DNA of 64,000 nt from Pseudomonas sp. GM50. GTDB taxonomy: Bacteria > Pseudomonadota > Gammaproteobacteria > Pseudomonadales > Pseudomonadaceae. The notes beneath the pieces are model-generated. The model saw only the letters and a program-made list of their open reading frames with translations, searched no databases and was not told the origin of the DNA. Where the stretch lies: positions 1 to 64,000 of the forward strand of contig NZ_AKJK01000059.1 in NCBI RefSeq assembly GCF_000282375.1. The letters run 5' to 3'. Positions within the stretch are counted from its first letter, which is position 1. Each line of letters begins with the position of its first letter. Positions 8,610 through 16,531 of this stretch are shown here, one piece after another. The translations under genes were made by a program, and so were the position numbers.

Positions 8610-9844
8610 TGCCTGGCGAGTCAGTACGGGCGCGAGTCGAGCAGGTCTACCGCGAAGACTCGCGGCGGATTCTGGCGACCCTGATCCGTCTGCTCGGCGA
8701 TTTCGACCTTGCCGAAGAGGCGCTGCACGAGGCGTTCTTCGTCGCGGTCGAACGCTGGCAGCGTGACGGTGTGCCAGACAATCCGCGCACCTGGCTGGTG
8801 TCCACCGGGCGTTTCAAGGCCATCGATGTGTTGCGTCGGCGTGCGCGTTTTAATGCGTCCCGGCCGATGTTGATCGCTCAACTGGAAGAGCTGGAGCAGG
8901 CTGACTGGAGTGATGAAGATGTGGAAGACGATCGCCTGCGGCTGATCTTTACCTGTTGTCACCCGGCATTGGCGGCGGATGCTCAAGTGCCGTTGACCCT
9001 GCGCGAAGTCTGTGACCTGACCACCGAAGAAATCGCCCGGGCCTTTCTCTCGGCGCCGGCCACTATCGCCCAACGCATCGTGCGGGCCAAGGCGAAGATT
9101 CGTGACGCGAAAATCCCCTATCAGGTACCCACCCTGACGGAACTGCCTGAACGTCTCGACAGCGTGCTGCGGGTGATTTACCTGGTGTTCAACGAAGGCT
9201 ACTCGGCGTCTATCGGCAACGAATTGACCCGCGAAGACCTGACGCGCGAAGCGATTCGTCTCGGTCGGTTGTTGATGGAATTGCTACCCGAACCGGAGGT
9301 GATGGGGTTGCTGGCACTGATGCTGTTGCATGAGTCCCGGCGCCCGGCCAGGACCTCATCGAGCGGTGAACTGATTGTGCTGGATGAACAGGATCGCTCG
9401 TTGTGGGACGCCGAGATGATTGCCGAAGGCTGTGCATTGGTAGAGCGGGCGCTGACGACGCGGCGTTTCGGGCCTTATTGCCTGCAAGCGGCAATTGCGG
9501 CAGTGCACGCCGAAGCACCGACGGCGGCGGAGACGGACTGGCCGCAGATTGTTGGTCTGTACGACGTACTGCTGCGTGCCGTGCCGTCGCCGGTGATCGA
9601 ACTCAACCGCGCCGCGGCGCTGGCCAAGCGCGATGGCCCGCTGGCCGGGTTGATGTTGATCGAAGGGATTCTGGCGCGGGGCGAATTGCTGGATTACCAC
9701 CTGGCACACTCGGCGCGGGCAGAGTTTTGCCGGCAGTTGGGGAGGGTGGAAGAGGCGCGAGCGGCGTATGAGCGGGCGCTGGAATTGACGCAACAGGTGC
9801 CGGAACGGCGGTTTATCGAGGGGCGGCTGCGGGCGTTGGAGTGA
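8609..9844 (+). CDS. ECF42-type RNA polymerase sigma factor with C-terminal extension
   Basis: A 411-residue sigma factor. Region 2 (about 5-75: EDSRRILATLIRLLGDFDLAEEA) and region 4 (about 115-170: REVCDLTTEEIARAFLSAPA) are followed by about 230 extra residues of the DUF6596/TPR-like kind, including NEGYSASIGNELTREDLTREA and a helical repeat ending in RVEEARAAYERALELT. This architecture and the YCII gene upstream define ECF42. In that group the extension replaces an anti-sigma factor and is needed for activity. Translation appears coupled to the short upstream frame. Membership is strong; targets are probably the YCII gene itself. Confidence 0.9.
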   Translation: MPGESVRARVEQVYREDSRRILATLIRLLGDFDLAEEALHEAFFVAVERWQRDGVPDNPRTWLVSTGRFKAIDVLRRRARFNASRPMLIAQLEELEQADWSDEDVEDDRLRLIFTCCHPALAADAQVPLTLREVCDLTTEEIARAFLSAPATIAQRIVRAKAKIRDAKIPYQVPTLTELPERLDSVLRVIYLVFNEGYSASIGNELTREDLTREAIRLGRLLMELLPEPEVMGLLALMLLHESRRPARTSSSGELIVLDEQDRSLWDAEMIAEGCALVERALTTRRFGPYCLQAAIAAVHAEAPTAAETDWPQIVGLYDVLLRAVPSPVIELNRAAALAKRDGPLAGLMLIEGILARGELLDYHLAHSARAEFCRQLGRVEEARAAYERALELTQQVPERRFIEGRLRALE

Positions 9845-9850
9845 TGTGAT

Positions 9851-9963
9851 CTTGCGGGCCCCTTCGCGGGCAAGCCTCGCTCCTACAGGATTGAGTTGAT
9901 CACACCTCTGCGATTCGACCCGAATCTGTAGGAGCGAGGCTTGCCCGCGAAGGGGCCCGCAAG
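9851..9963. repeat. REPIN with 38-base perfect arms
   Basis: CTTGCGGGCCCCTTCGCGGG and onwards (9851-9888) is matched base for base by its reverse complement at 9926-9963. It fills the whole gap between two convergent genes (stops at 9844 and 9968) and probably ends both transcripts. Confidence 0.93.
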
Positions 9964-9967
9964 ACCT

Positions 9968-10822
9968 TCACTCCAGCATCTTGCTCAACAACCAACTCCC
10001 CGCCGGCCCTGGCGGGTGCAGCCGCGACCACAGCGCATCGACGCACACCGGTTTCGGCCAGCCGCGCATATTCAGCTCCACCAGCGAGCCGGCCCCGAAC
10101 CGCCCCACCAACCAGCGGGGCAGCGGCGCCCAGCCGAACCCGCCCTGGGCCATTTCCAGCAACATCAGATAACTCGGTGCCGACCAGACGCGCCCCTTCG
10201 CCCGGCTTTCGTACGGATTGACGATTGTCGCCAGACGCAACTCGCGGTGCTGTTGCAGCACGTCCTGATCGATTGCGTTCAGCTTCGCCAACGGGTGTGC
10301 ATGGGACACGAACAGGGCGATTTCCGTGCGCTCGTCCACCGTCGAACTGACCAGATCCGGTGGATAACTGTCCTGCATCTCGGCGAAGGCGACATGCGCT
10401 CGACCGCGTTGCACCAGTGCCACCAGGTCATCGCATTCGGCGATCAGGCATTCCAATTCCAGGTCTGGGTAACGCTGCTCGAAAGCACTGAGCGCCGCTT
10501 CAAAACGGTCGGACTGATAGGTGTCGGAAATCGCCACGGTCAGCTTCGGCTCGACGCCTTGGGACAGCTGGCTGGCGGTCATTTCCAGGCGGCTGGTGGC
10601 GGCCAGAATCTCTTCGGCCCGCTGCAACATGACGTGCCCGGCCGGGGTCAGGCTCGGCTTGCGGCTGCTGCGGTCGAAGAGGACAAGGTTCAGGTCGACT
10701 TCCAGGCTGGCCACCGCGGCGCTGATGGTCGACTGACTGCGACCGAGCTTGCGCGCCGCGGCGGAAAACGAACCTTGAGTCGCCGCCTGGACAAACGCCA
10801 GCAGCACTTCGTGGGAAGCCAT
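9968..10822 (-). CDS. LysR-family transcriptional regulator (AceR-like position)
   Basis: A 284-residue LysR regulator. The N-terminal winged helix-turn-helix (about 1-62) shows FVQAATQGSFSAAARKLGRS and QSTISAAVASLE, and the remainder is the two-lobed effector-binding domain. It is divergent from the PACE efflux gene, with about 90 bases between starts, where it presumably binds. In Acinetobacter the LysR protein AceR activates the PACE pump gene aceI, which is the closest known arrangement. The ligand is not visible; diamines or biocides are a guess from the pump family. Confidence 0.88.
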   Translation of the reverse strand: MASHEVLLAFVQAATQGSFSAAARKLGRSQSTISAAVASLEVDLNLVLFDRSSRKPSLTPAGHVMLQRAEEILAATSRLEMTASQLSQGVEPKLTVAISDTYQSDRFEAALSAFEQRYPDLELECLIAECDDLVALVQRGRAHVAFAEMQDSYPPDLVSSTVDERTEIALFVSHAHPLAKLNAIDQDVLQQHRELRLATIVNPYESRAKGRVWSAPSYLMLLEMAQGGFGWAPLPRWLVGRFGAGSLVELNMRGWPKPVCVDALWSRLHPPGPAGSWLLSKMLE

Positions 10823-10911
10823 GAGCTATCGCCTTGATCGATGGTTATTGGTTATGAAGTATCGGCGTGATGACGGATCATGGCAACCATAGTCACTCAG
10901 GGAGTCTGGCC

Positions 10912-11349
10912 ATGAACGCCAACAAATCCATCACTGAACGAATTTTCCAGGCCATCGGTTTCGAACTGCTGGCGATATTGATCTGTACCCCGCTACTGGC
11001 CTGGATCATGGACAAACCCATGCTGGAAATGGGCGCGGTCACCATGGCCATTGCAGCCCTGGCCCTGGCCTGGAACGTGGTCTTCAACGGCCTGTTCGAC
11101 CGGCTGCTCAAGCGCTTTGCGATTGTGCGTAACGCTTGGGTCCGCGTGGTGCATGCGCTGTTGTTCGAAGGCGGGCTGGTCGCGTTCGGCGTGCCGTTGA
11201 TTGCCTGGTGGCTGAAGGTCAGCCTGTGGCAGGCGTTCCTGCTGGACATCGGCGTACTGCTGTTTTTCCTGCCGTACACCTACGTCTATCACTGGGGTTA
11301 CGACGTGGTGCGTGAGCGGTTGATGGTGCGCAGGGCTTGCGAGGTTTAA
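10912..11349 (+). CDS. PACE-family multidrug efflux transporter
   Basis: A 145-residue inner-membrane protein with four predicted helices, made of two bacterial transmembrane pair domains: ERIFQAIGFELLAILICTPL and RVVHALLFEGGLVAFGVPLI. The buried acidic residue in each first helix (Glu in GFELL and in LFEGG) and the WNVVFN motif match the proteobacterial antimicrobial compound efflux family (AceI, 144 residues), which exports chlorhexidine and short diamines by proton exchange. The ATG at 10912 has GGGAG at good spacing; an in-frame start at 10867 adds a hydrophilic stretch and is rejected. A divergent LysR regulator precedes it. Confidence 0.9.
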   Translation: MNANKSITERIFQAIGFELLAILICTPLLAWIMDKPMLEMGAVTMAIAALALAWNVVFNGLFDRLLKRFAIVRNAWVRVVHALLFEGGLVAFGVPLIAWWLKVSLWQAFLLDIGVLLFFLPYTYVYHWGYDVVRERLMVRRACEV

Positions 11350-11388
11350 AAGCAAAGATCGCAGCCTGCTCATCCAATCCACAACCGG

Positions 11389-11498
11389 ACCCGCCTTTTG
11401 TAGGAGCGAGGCTTGCCCGCGAAGAACGATAACGCGGTCATTCGGTTAAACCGCGGTGCCTTCTTCGCGGGCAAGCCTCGCTCCTACAAAGGCGGGTT
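11389..11498. repeat. REPIN with extended arms
   Basis: ACCCGCCTTTTGTAGGAGCG and onwards on the left is mirrored on the right by its near-perfect reverse complement (one-base indel), with about 30 bases between the inner arms. It lies between the convergent PACE and methyltransferase genes. Confidence 0.9.
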
Positions 11499-11503
11499 GT
11501 GTG

Positions 11504-12226
11504 TCAGACGTGGAAGTAACCCACGCACGAATCGAACGGCAGGCGCTTGAGTTCGATCTTGTTCAGGTCGAGTACTTCGCGCAGGGCTTTGGTTTCGCCC
11601 GGGAAGTTGCGGTAAGCGACTTCGTCGAGTACCACGATCGCGCCTTTTGGCATGTACGGCAGGAAGGTTTCCAGAGCGACTTTGGTCGACTCGTACAGGT
11701 CGGTGTCGAGGATCAGCATCGCCACCACCAGGTCCGGGCGGGTCTGGACCCACTCCGGCACAGTCTTGACGATGTCGCCTTTGACCAGCTCGCAGCGCGG
11801 GATACGGTTGACCGGGCGCAGCAGGTCGTTGGCGTCGATCATGTCCTGGATCAGCGACTGGTCGGTGTCGGAGAACATGGTCTCGTTGACGTCTGCCGGG
11901 TCTTCTTTTTTGTCGATGCTCTGGAAGCCTTCGAAGGTGTCGAAGCCGATAATCGAACGGTTGATCGCGTAGGGTTCCAGGATCATCGACAGGTGCATGT
12001 AGAGCATCAACGAGTTGCCCTTGTACACGCCGCACTCAATGATCGCGCCCGGGATTTCGGCGACTTTCTTGAACAGCTCCATGCGCGACAGAGCAGCGGT
12101 CACGCCGATGCGGTTGGCGAAGACGAACGGCGCGTCGGCCACGTACTCGGCATCGACCCGTTTCAGGACATTGGCACGGGTTTCGTTGTACTGGGCCTCG
12201 GCAGGCGTGATGCGACGCTTGGTCAT
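11504..12226 (-). CDS. TylF/MycF-type SAM-dependent O-methyltransferase
   Basis: A 240-residue class I methyltransferase of the macrocin O-methyltransferase (TylF) family. The SAM site begins IIECGVYKGNSLMLYMH (about 62-78). The acidic motif IIGFDTFEGFQSID (about 92-105) and the metal-site region LILDTDLYESTKVALE (about 170-185) with VVLDEVAY are the aspartates that bind Mg2+ in TylF and MycF. These enzymes methylate sugar or catechol hydroxyls. Its ATG overlaps the stop of the upstream 2OG-oxygenase gene by four bases, so they form one operon and probably act on the same glycan or metabolite. Confidence 0.87.
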   Translation of the reverse strand: MTKRRITPAEAQYNETRANVLKRVDAEYVADAPFVFANRIGVTAALSRMELFKKVAEIPGAIIECGVYKGNSLMLYMHLSMILEPYAINRSIIGFDTFEGFQSIDKKEDPADVNETMFSDTDQSLIQDMIDANDLLRPVNRIPRCELVKGDIVKTVPEWVQTRPDLVVAMLILDTDLYESTKVALETFLPYMPKGAIVVLDEVAYRNFPGETKALREVLDLNKIELKRLPFDSCVGYFHV

Positions 12227-13089
12227 TGGTCGATTCCTTGGAAATTCGAAAAGTCGTGGGCGTGGAAATAGTCTTTGAAACCGGCGCCGACGTCAGGGCA
12301 GGCGCTGTCGACATTGATTGCGCCGCGCTTGTGCTTGAGGTCGTCGAGGTGCATCAGGCGGAAGTCCACGCTGAAGCGGGTTTGTTCGGTGTGATTGGCG
12401 ACCGTGCCGTGCAGATGCGAGCCGGAGAAGATCAGCATCTCGCCGGTGTTGCCGGCGATGCGCATTTCAGACGCGGTGTTGATCGCCTCCAGCGGCACCG
12501 GGTGCACGCGGACTTCCTCTTTGAGGTTGTCCTTGGCCTTGTGCCGCTGGTTGTTGATCCAGTCGTTGAGGCTCCATTCGCTGGAGGTGTTCTTCACGGG
12601 CACGTCGAAGTAGCCAGCGTTGATCATCATGGTCTGGTCGGGGCGAATGGTATGCACCGGCATCCAGGTGTTGATCTGGCAATCGACGCTGCCGTACCAC
12701 GTGTCGCGATGAGGCTTGTAGGCGTAGCTGACACCGGCGTGCAAGTAGTCATAGTTCGGCACCACGCGAATGCGCGGCACGTCGAAAATGTACTCACGCG
12801 GGTCGACACCGATCTCGTCGATAAACGACAGGATCAGATCCTTGGCGCGCTGGCTGTTGGTGAACTGGCCTTTGAGGCGCGTCACCAGTACCACGAATTC
12901 TTCCACCGGCATCAGCGTGTGCAGCGCCTGGTGATTGGTCTCGCCGTCGAAGGCGGCGGTGATGCTTTCCTGGGCGAATGCACACAGCTCTTTGGCGGCG
13001 CGTAGCTGGGTGTTCAGGAAGATGTCGCCGGCGTAGATGGCTTCTTTAAAGTCAGCTTTGTGCTGAAGCTGATTGATGTACAGATTCAC
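12223..13089 (-). CDS. putative 2-oxoglutarate/Fe(II)-dependent oxygenase
   Basis: A 288-residue protein not assigned to a named family. It carries a plausible facial triad for non-haem iron: HRD in AYKPHRDTWYGS (about residue 140), then a distal His in GSHLHGTVANHTEQTRFSVDF (about 235-255) with the Arg of RFS as a 2-oxoglutarate anchor. The fold would be a double-stranded beta-helix, as in phytanoyl-CoA hydroxylases. The start is set at the GTG at 13089, which has AGGAG seven bases upstream. It is first in a two-gene operon with a TylF-type methyltransferase. Hydroxylation followed by methylation of a surface sugar is an inference. Confidence 0.68.
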   Translation of the reverse strand: MNLYINQLQHKADFKEAIYAGDIFLNTQLRAAKELCAFAQESITAAFDGETNHQALHTLMPVEEFVVLVTRLKGQFTNSQRAKDLILSFIDEIGVDPREYIFDVPRIRVVPNYDYLHAGVSYAYKPHRDTWYGSVDCQINTWMPVHTIRPDQTMMINAGYFDVPVKNTSSEWSLNDWINNQRHKAKDNLKEEVRVHPVPLEAINTASEMRIAGNTGEMLIFSGSHLHGTVANHTEQTRFSVDFRLMHLDDLKHKRGAINVDSACPDVGAGFKDYFHAHDFSNFQGIDQ

Positions 13090-13230
13090 GATCCCACTCC
13101 TGAATGCATCGAGTCTCTTATGAGTCGGCCACACGTTAGCAAACTGAAGTGCAATCCGGCGGGGGGTGGATCAATAAAGGCGCAATCCCCTGAATTTGCG
13201 ACGAAATGCTTTCGCCAGGCAAAAAAACTC

Positions 13231-13326
13231 CCTGTAGGAGCGAGGCTTGCCCGCGAAGGCGTCTTCACATTCAACGATGATTTTGACTGTTAGACCGCTT
13301 TCGCGGGCAAGCCTCGCTCCTACAGG
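13231..13326. repeat. REPIN copy A, downstream of the Pit gene
   Basis: CTGTAGGAGCGAGGCTTGCC arm, about 40-base centre, and reverse-complement arm. The centre (TTCACATTCAACGATGATTT and onwards) is the reverse complement of the centre of the REPIN at 15077-15170, so the whole element is present twice in opposite directions around the Pit transporter gene. Confidence 0.93.
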
Positions 13327-13337
13327 GGGCCGTGTGG

Positions 13338-14954
13338 TCAGAACAGCTTGGTGAACAGCCAGTACAAACTGCCCGACAACACAATTGCCGCTGGCAAGGT
13401 CAGCACCCAGGCCATCAGCAGGTTGCGGATGGTCTTCATCTGCAGGCCACCACCGTTGGCGACCATGGTCCCGGCCACGCCTGAAGACAACACATGGGTG
13501 GTCGACACCGGCAGGCCGAACATGTCGGCGGCGCCGATGGTCAGCATCGCCACGGTTTCCGCCGAGGCGCCTTGGGCGTAGGTCAGGTGCGTCTTGCCGA
13601 TTTTTTCGCCGACCGTCACCACTATGCGTTTCCAGCCAACCATGGTGCCCAGCCCCAGTGCGATGGCCACCGCGATTTTTACCCACAGCGGAATGAACCG
13701 CGTGGCGTTGTCGATCTGTTGCTTGAACAATTGCAGCTTGCCGGTGGTGTCGGCGTCGAAGTTGCCGACCTTGTTCTTGTCCATCAGGCGAATGGTTTCA
13801 CTGGTCAGGTACATGTCGTTACGCACGTTGCCCATCGCTTCGGCCGGGACTTTCGACAGCGAGCCATACCCCTTCACTTCGTTACCGATGTGGCCCGCCA
13901 GTGCGGCGAGGGCGGGGATCAATTGCGGCGTGGCTTCCTTGCTGCGCATGTAATCGGTCAGCACTGGGCGTGGATCGGCGGGAGCCGGCAGTGGCGAATT
14001 TTTCATCAATGCTTGCTGGGTGACTTCGGCCACTGCGGCGAATTGCAGGGACTGATCCGCTGGCATGGTCCGGTTCAGCGCATACGCCATCGGCAGGGTA
14101 CCGACCAGGATCAGCATGATCAGGCCCATGCCTTTCTGGCCATCGTTGGAACCGTGAGCGAAGGACACACCGGTGCAGGTCAGAATCAACATGCCGCGAA
14201 TCCACCACGGTGGCGGGGTGTCGCCCTTCGGCGCCTTGTACAGCGCGCGATTTTTGACGAAGGCGCGCAACGCCAACAGCAACAGCGCAGCAAAGGCGAA
14301 GCCGATCAGTGGCGACAGCAGCAACGCGTAACCGACTTTGGTCGCCTGAGCCCAATCCACGCCACTGGTGCCGTCACGGCCGTGCATCAGGGCATTGGCC
14401 ACGCCGACACCAATGATCGAACCGATCAGGGTGTGCGACGAAGACGCCGGCAAACCCAGCCACCAGGTGCCGAGGTTCCACAGGATCGCGGCGATCAACA
14501 GCGCGAAGATCATTGCGAAACCGGCGGAGGAACCGACTTGCAGAATCAGCTCTACGGGCAGCAGGGCGATGATGCCGAACGCCACCGCGCCGCTCGACAG
14601 CAAGACCCCCAGGAAGTTGAAGAACCCGGACCAGGCCACGGCGAAATTCGGCGGCAGGGAGTTGGTGTAGATCACCGTCGCCACGGCGTTGGCGGTGTCG
14701 TGAAAACCGTTGACGAACTCAAAGCCCAAGGCAATCAGCAGCGCGACACCCAACAGCAGAAACGGCGTCCAGGTGGTGACCACCGTGCCGAGTTCGCTCA
14801 TGTCGTGCATCAGGCTGTAGGCGGTGAATAACAGCCCACTGCCCAGCACCGCAAAGAACATCACGATAGTGAGCAGGCCGGGTTTTTTATCGAGCTGCGG
14901 CTTGGCGCTGCTGGCGGGAGCCTGGGCAGCGCTGGTGAAGGAAGGCGTAGCCAT
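13338..14954 (-). CDS. Pit-type inorganic phosphate transporter
   Basis: A 538-residue inner-membrane symporter of the PHO-4/Pit family, which takes up metal-phosphate complexes with protons. Both signature repeats are present: GFEFVNGFHDTANAVATVIY (about 77-96) and FAHGSNDGQKGMGLIM (about 265-280), each with the GxxDxxN-type substrate motif. WWLGLPASSSHTLIGSIIG and FGLPVSTTHVLSSGVAGTMV are the paired SS/TTH motifs near the two repeats. The hydrophilic middle (about 310-410) is the cytoplasmic loop usual in the long bacterial form. About 30 residues precede the first membrane segment. The gene is flanked by two inverted copies of the same REPIN. Confidence 0.93.
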   Translation of the reverse strand: MATPSFTSAAQAPASSAKPQLDKKPGLLTIVMFFAVLGSGLLFTAYSLMHDMSELGTVVTTWTPFLLLGVALLIALGFEFVNGFHDTANAVATVIYTNSLPPNFAVAWSGFFNFLGVLLSSGAVAFGIIALLPVELILQVGSSAGFAMIFALLIAAILWNLGTWWLGLPASSSHTLIGSIIGVGVANALMHGRDGTSGVDWAQATKVGYALLLSPLIGFAFAALLLLALRAFVKNRALYKAPKGDTPPPWWIRGMLILTCTGVSFAHGSNDGQKGMGLIMLILVGTLPMAYALNRTMPADQSLQFAAVAEVTQQALMKNSPLPAPADPRPVLTDYMRSKEATPQLIPALAALAGHIGNEVKGYGSLSKVPAEAMGNVRNDMYLTSETIRLMDKNKVGNFDADTTGKLQLFKQQIDNATRFIPLWVKIAVAIALGLGTMVGWKRIVVTVGEKIGKTHLTYAQGASAETVAMLTIGAADMFGLPVSTTHVLSSGVAGTMVANGGGLQMKTIRNLLMAWVLTLPAAIVLSGSLYWLFTKLF

Positions 14955-15076
14955 GCCGGATAATCCTGAGCAGAGAAGGAGTATTGGTCATGATCGTTGC
15001 TAAATATTACAGAGAGGCTGCGCTGGGTCAGTGTTTGGTTTTTTTGTGGGGCCGCGATCCGACGATCACACAATCC

Positions 15077-15170
15077 CCGTAGGAGCGAGGCTTGCCCGCG
15101 AAGGCGATCTAACAGTCAAAATCATCGTTGAATGTGAAGACGCCTTCGCGGGCAAGCCTCGCTCCTACGG
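15077..15170. repeat. REPIN copy B, upstream of the Pit gene
   Basis: Inverted, nearly identical copy of the element at 13231-13326, including the non-palindromic centre; only a few bases differ (for example AGGCGATCT here against AAGCGGTCT in the other copy read on this strand). Confidence 0.93.
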
Positions 15171-15216
15171 GGACGGGGACGGGGACGGGGACGGGGACGG
15201 GGACGGGGACGGGGAT
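15169..15216. repeat. GGGGAC hexanucleotide tandem repeat
   Basis: Seven perfect GGGGAC units (15169-15210) followed by a variant GGGGAT and a decayed tail (GGTGGGGATGGT). It begins inside the last bases of the REPIN arm and ends 17 bases before the stop of the CorA-type gene. Runs of four Gs every six bases could form a G-quadruplex on this strand. Copy number is likely to vary by slippage. Confidence 0.95.
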
Positions 15217-15233
15217 GGTGGGGATGGTCGTGA

Positions 15234-16256
15234 TCAATAATCCTGCCGCTTGCGAAACGCCCAGCGCCCGGCAATCAGGGTAAACGTCGCGACCAGCGCC
15301 ACCAGGATCCAGAACCCCTCCGGATCACCGGAAAGCGGCACGCCGCCGACGTTCATGCCGAAGAAGCCGGCGATGATGTTGATCGGCAGCGCCAGCACCG
15401 TGACCACGGTCAGGGTGAACAGCGTGCGGTTGCTCTGTTCGTTGAGGTTGGCGGCGATTTCTTCCTGCAACAGCTTGATCCGTTCACCGAGGGCCGTGAG
15501 GTCGTTGATGATCAGCGCGAACTCCTCGGTGGACTTGCGCAGCTCCTTGACGTCCTCCTTCTGCAACCATTGCGGTGGACGATTGAGTAAGCGCAGCAAC
15601 GAGCCCGGCTCCAGCGCCAGCAAGCGTTGCAGGCGCACCAGCACTCGGCGGTTGGCGCCCAGCTCAGCCCGGTTGGTCGACAGGCGCGAAGACAGCAACT
15701 CATCTTCGATCTGATCGACACTGAGGCTGGTCTTGCGCACGATCTGCGTCAGCACTTCACCCTGATCGCGCAACAAATGCACCAGCAACTCCAGCGGTGA
15801 GCGAAAGCACTCACCGGCCTTCACCGAAGAGCGCAGCTTGTCCACCGAGTGCAGCGGTTGCAGCCGCGCGCTGATGATCAGCCGACTGCGGGCGCAGACC
15901 CACAGCGTTGAGACATCCGAGGAGACCATGCTGCTGAGGTTGAACACCACATCGTTGACCACCGCCAGCAACGCCGAATCGACGTGTTCGATACGCGTCG
16001 AGCGAGAACCTTCGTGCAGCGCTTCGAAAAACTCATCGGGCAATGCCAGATGGCTTTTCATCCAGCGCTCGCAGGCGGCATGGGCCAGGTTCAGGTGCAG
16101 CCAGAGAAACTCATCACTGTCGTCCGGTTGTTGCAGGCAGTGCAGCGCCTTGGCCGAGTCGATCTCCCGGCCGCGCTCGCCGGGGCGAAAACTGAAACCG
16201 TAAAGCAGGCCGAACAGGTCGGAATCGCGATGGCGTTGGTCAATGCTGTGGTTCAT
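15234..16256 (-). CDS. CorA/ZntB-family divalent cation transporter
   Basis: A 340-residue CorA-superfamily protein. A long cytoplasmic domain (about 1-275) ends in the coiled stalk helix rich in Leu and Glu (ERIKLLQEEIAANLNEQSNR). Two membrane helices at the C-terminus follow (LFTLTVVTVLALPINIIAGF and FWILVALVATFTLIAGRWAF), separated by the signature FFGMNVGGVP. The GMN triplet is that of CorA, while the following NVGGVP resembles ZntB, so the ion (Mg2+, Zn2+ or other) is open. The ATG at 16256 is preferred to an in-frame GTG at 16295. A GGGGAC repeat and REPIN lie just downstream. Confidence 0.88.
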   Translation of the reverse strand: MNHSIDQRHRDSDLFGLLYGFSFRPGERGREIDSAKALHCLQQPDDSDEFLWLHLNLAHAACERWMKSHLALPDEFFEALHEGSRSTRIEHVDSALLAVVNDVVFNLSSMVSSDVSTLWVCARSRLIISARLQPLHSVDKLRSSVKAGECFRSPLELLVHLLRDQGEVLTQIVRKTSLSVDQIEDELLSSRLSTNRAELGANRRVLVRLQRLLALEPGSLLRLLNRPPQWLQKEDVKELRKSTEEFALIINDLTALGERIKLLQEEIAANLNEQSNRTLFTLTVVTVLALPINIIAGFFGMNVGGVPLSGDPEGFWILVALVATFTLIAGRWAFRKRQDY

Positions 16257-16531
16257 GAGGTCTCGCTGTGAGGAGGCGCCTGTCGCAGGTTTCACAGGTT
16301 CACTTGTGCCCCATCATCGCAACGTATTTTGAAGGTTTTGTGACAGTTGAATGGCGCCGGAAATCCGCCTCCTACCGGTGGTCGGAGAACGCTCAAGAAA
16401 GGCTCTGGCACGCCGATGACGCTGATGTAGATCTTTCGATTCTGGTGGTGAACCAGCGTCGCTGACAGGGATGTCCAGACATCTTGCATGCCACTTGGGC
16501 GTGCCTTATCCCTGTCATGAGATATCACTCG

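Noticed and set aside
9851..9963. Possible insertion-sequence ends
   Set aside because: The inverted arms enclose only 37 bases and match the REPIN family seen many times in the window; no transposase.
13494..14831. 445-codon plus-strand frame opposite the Pit gene
   Set aside because: Antisense shadow; Arg/Gln/His-rich and without any motif.
15169..15216. Possible CRISPR-like array
   Set aside because: The units are contiguous hexamers without spacers; a simple tandem repeat.
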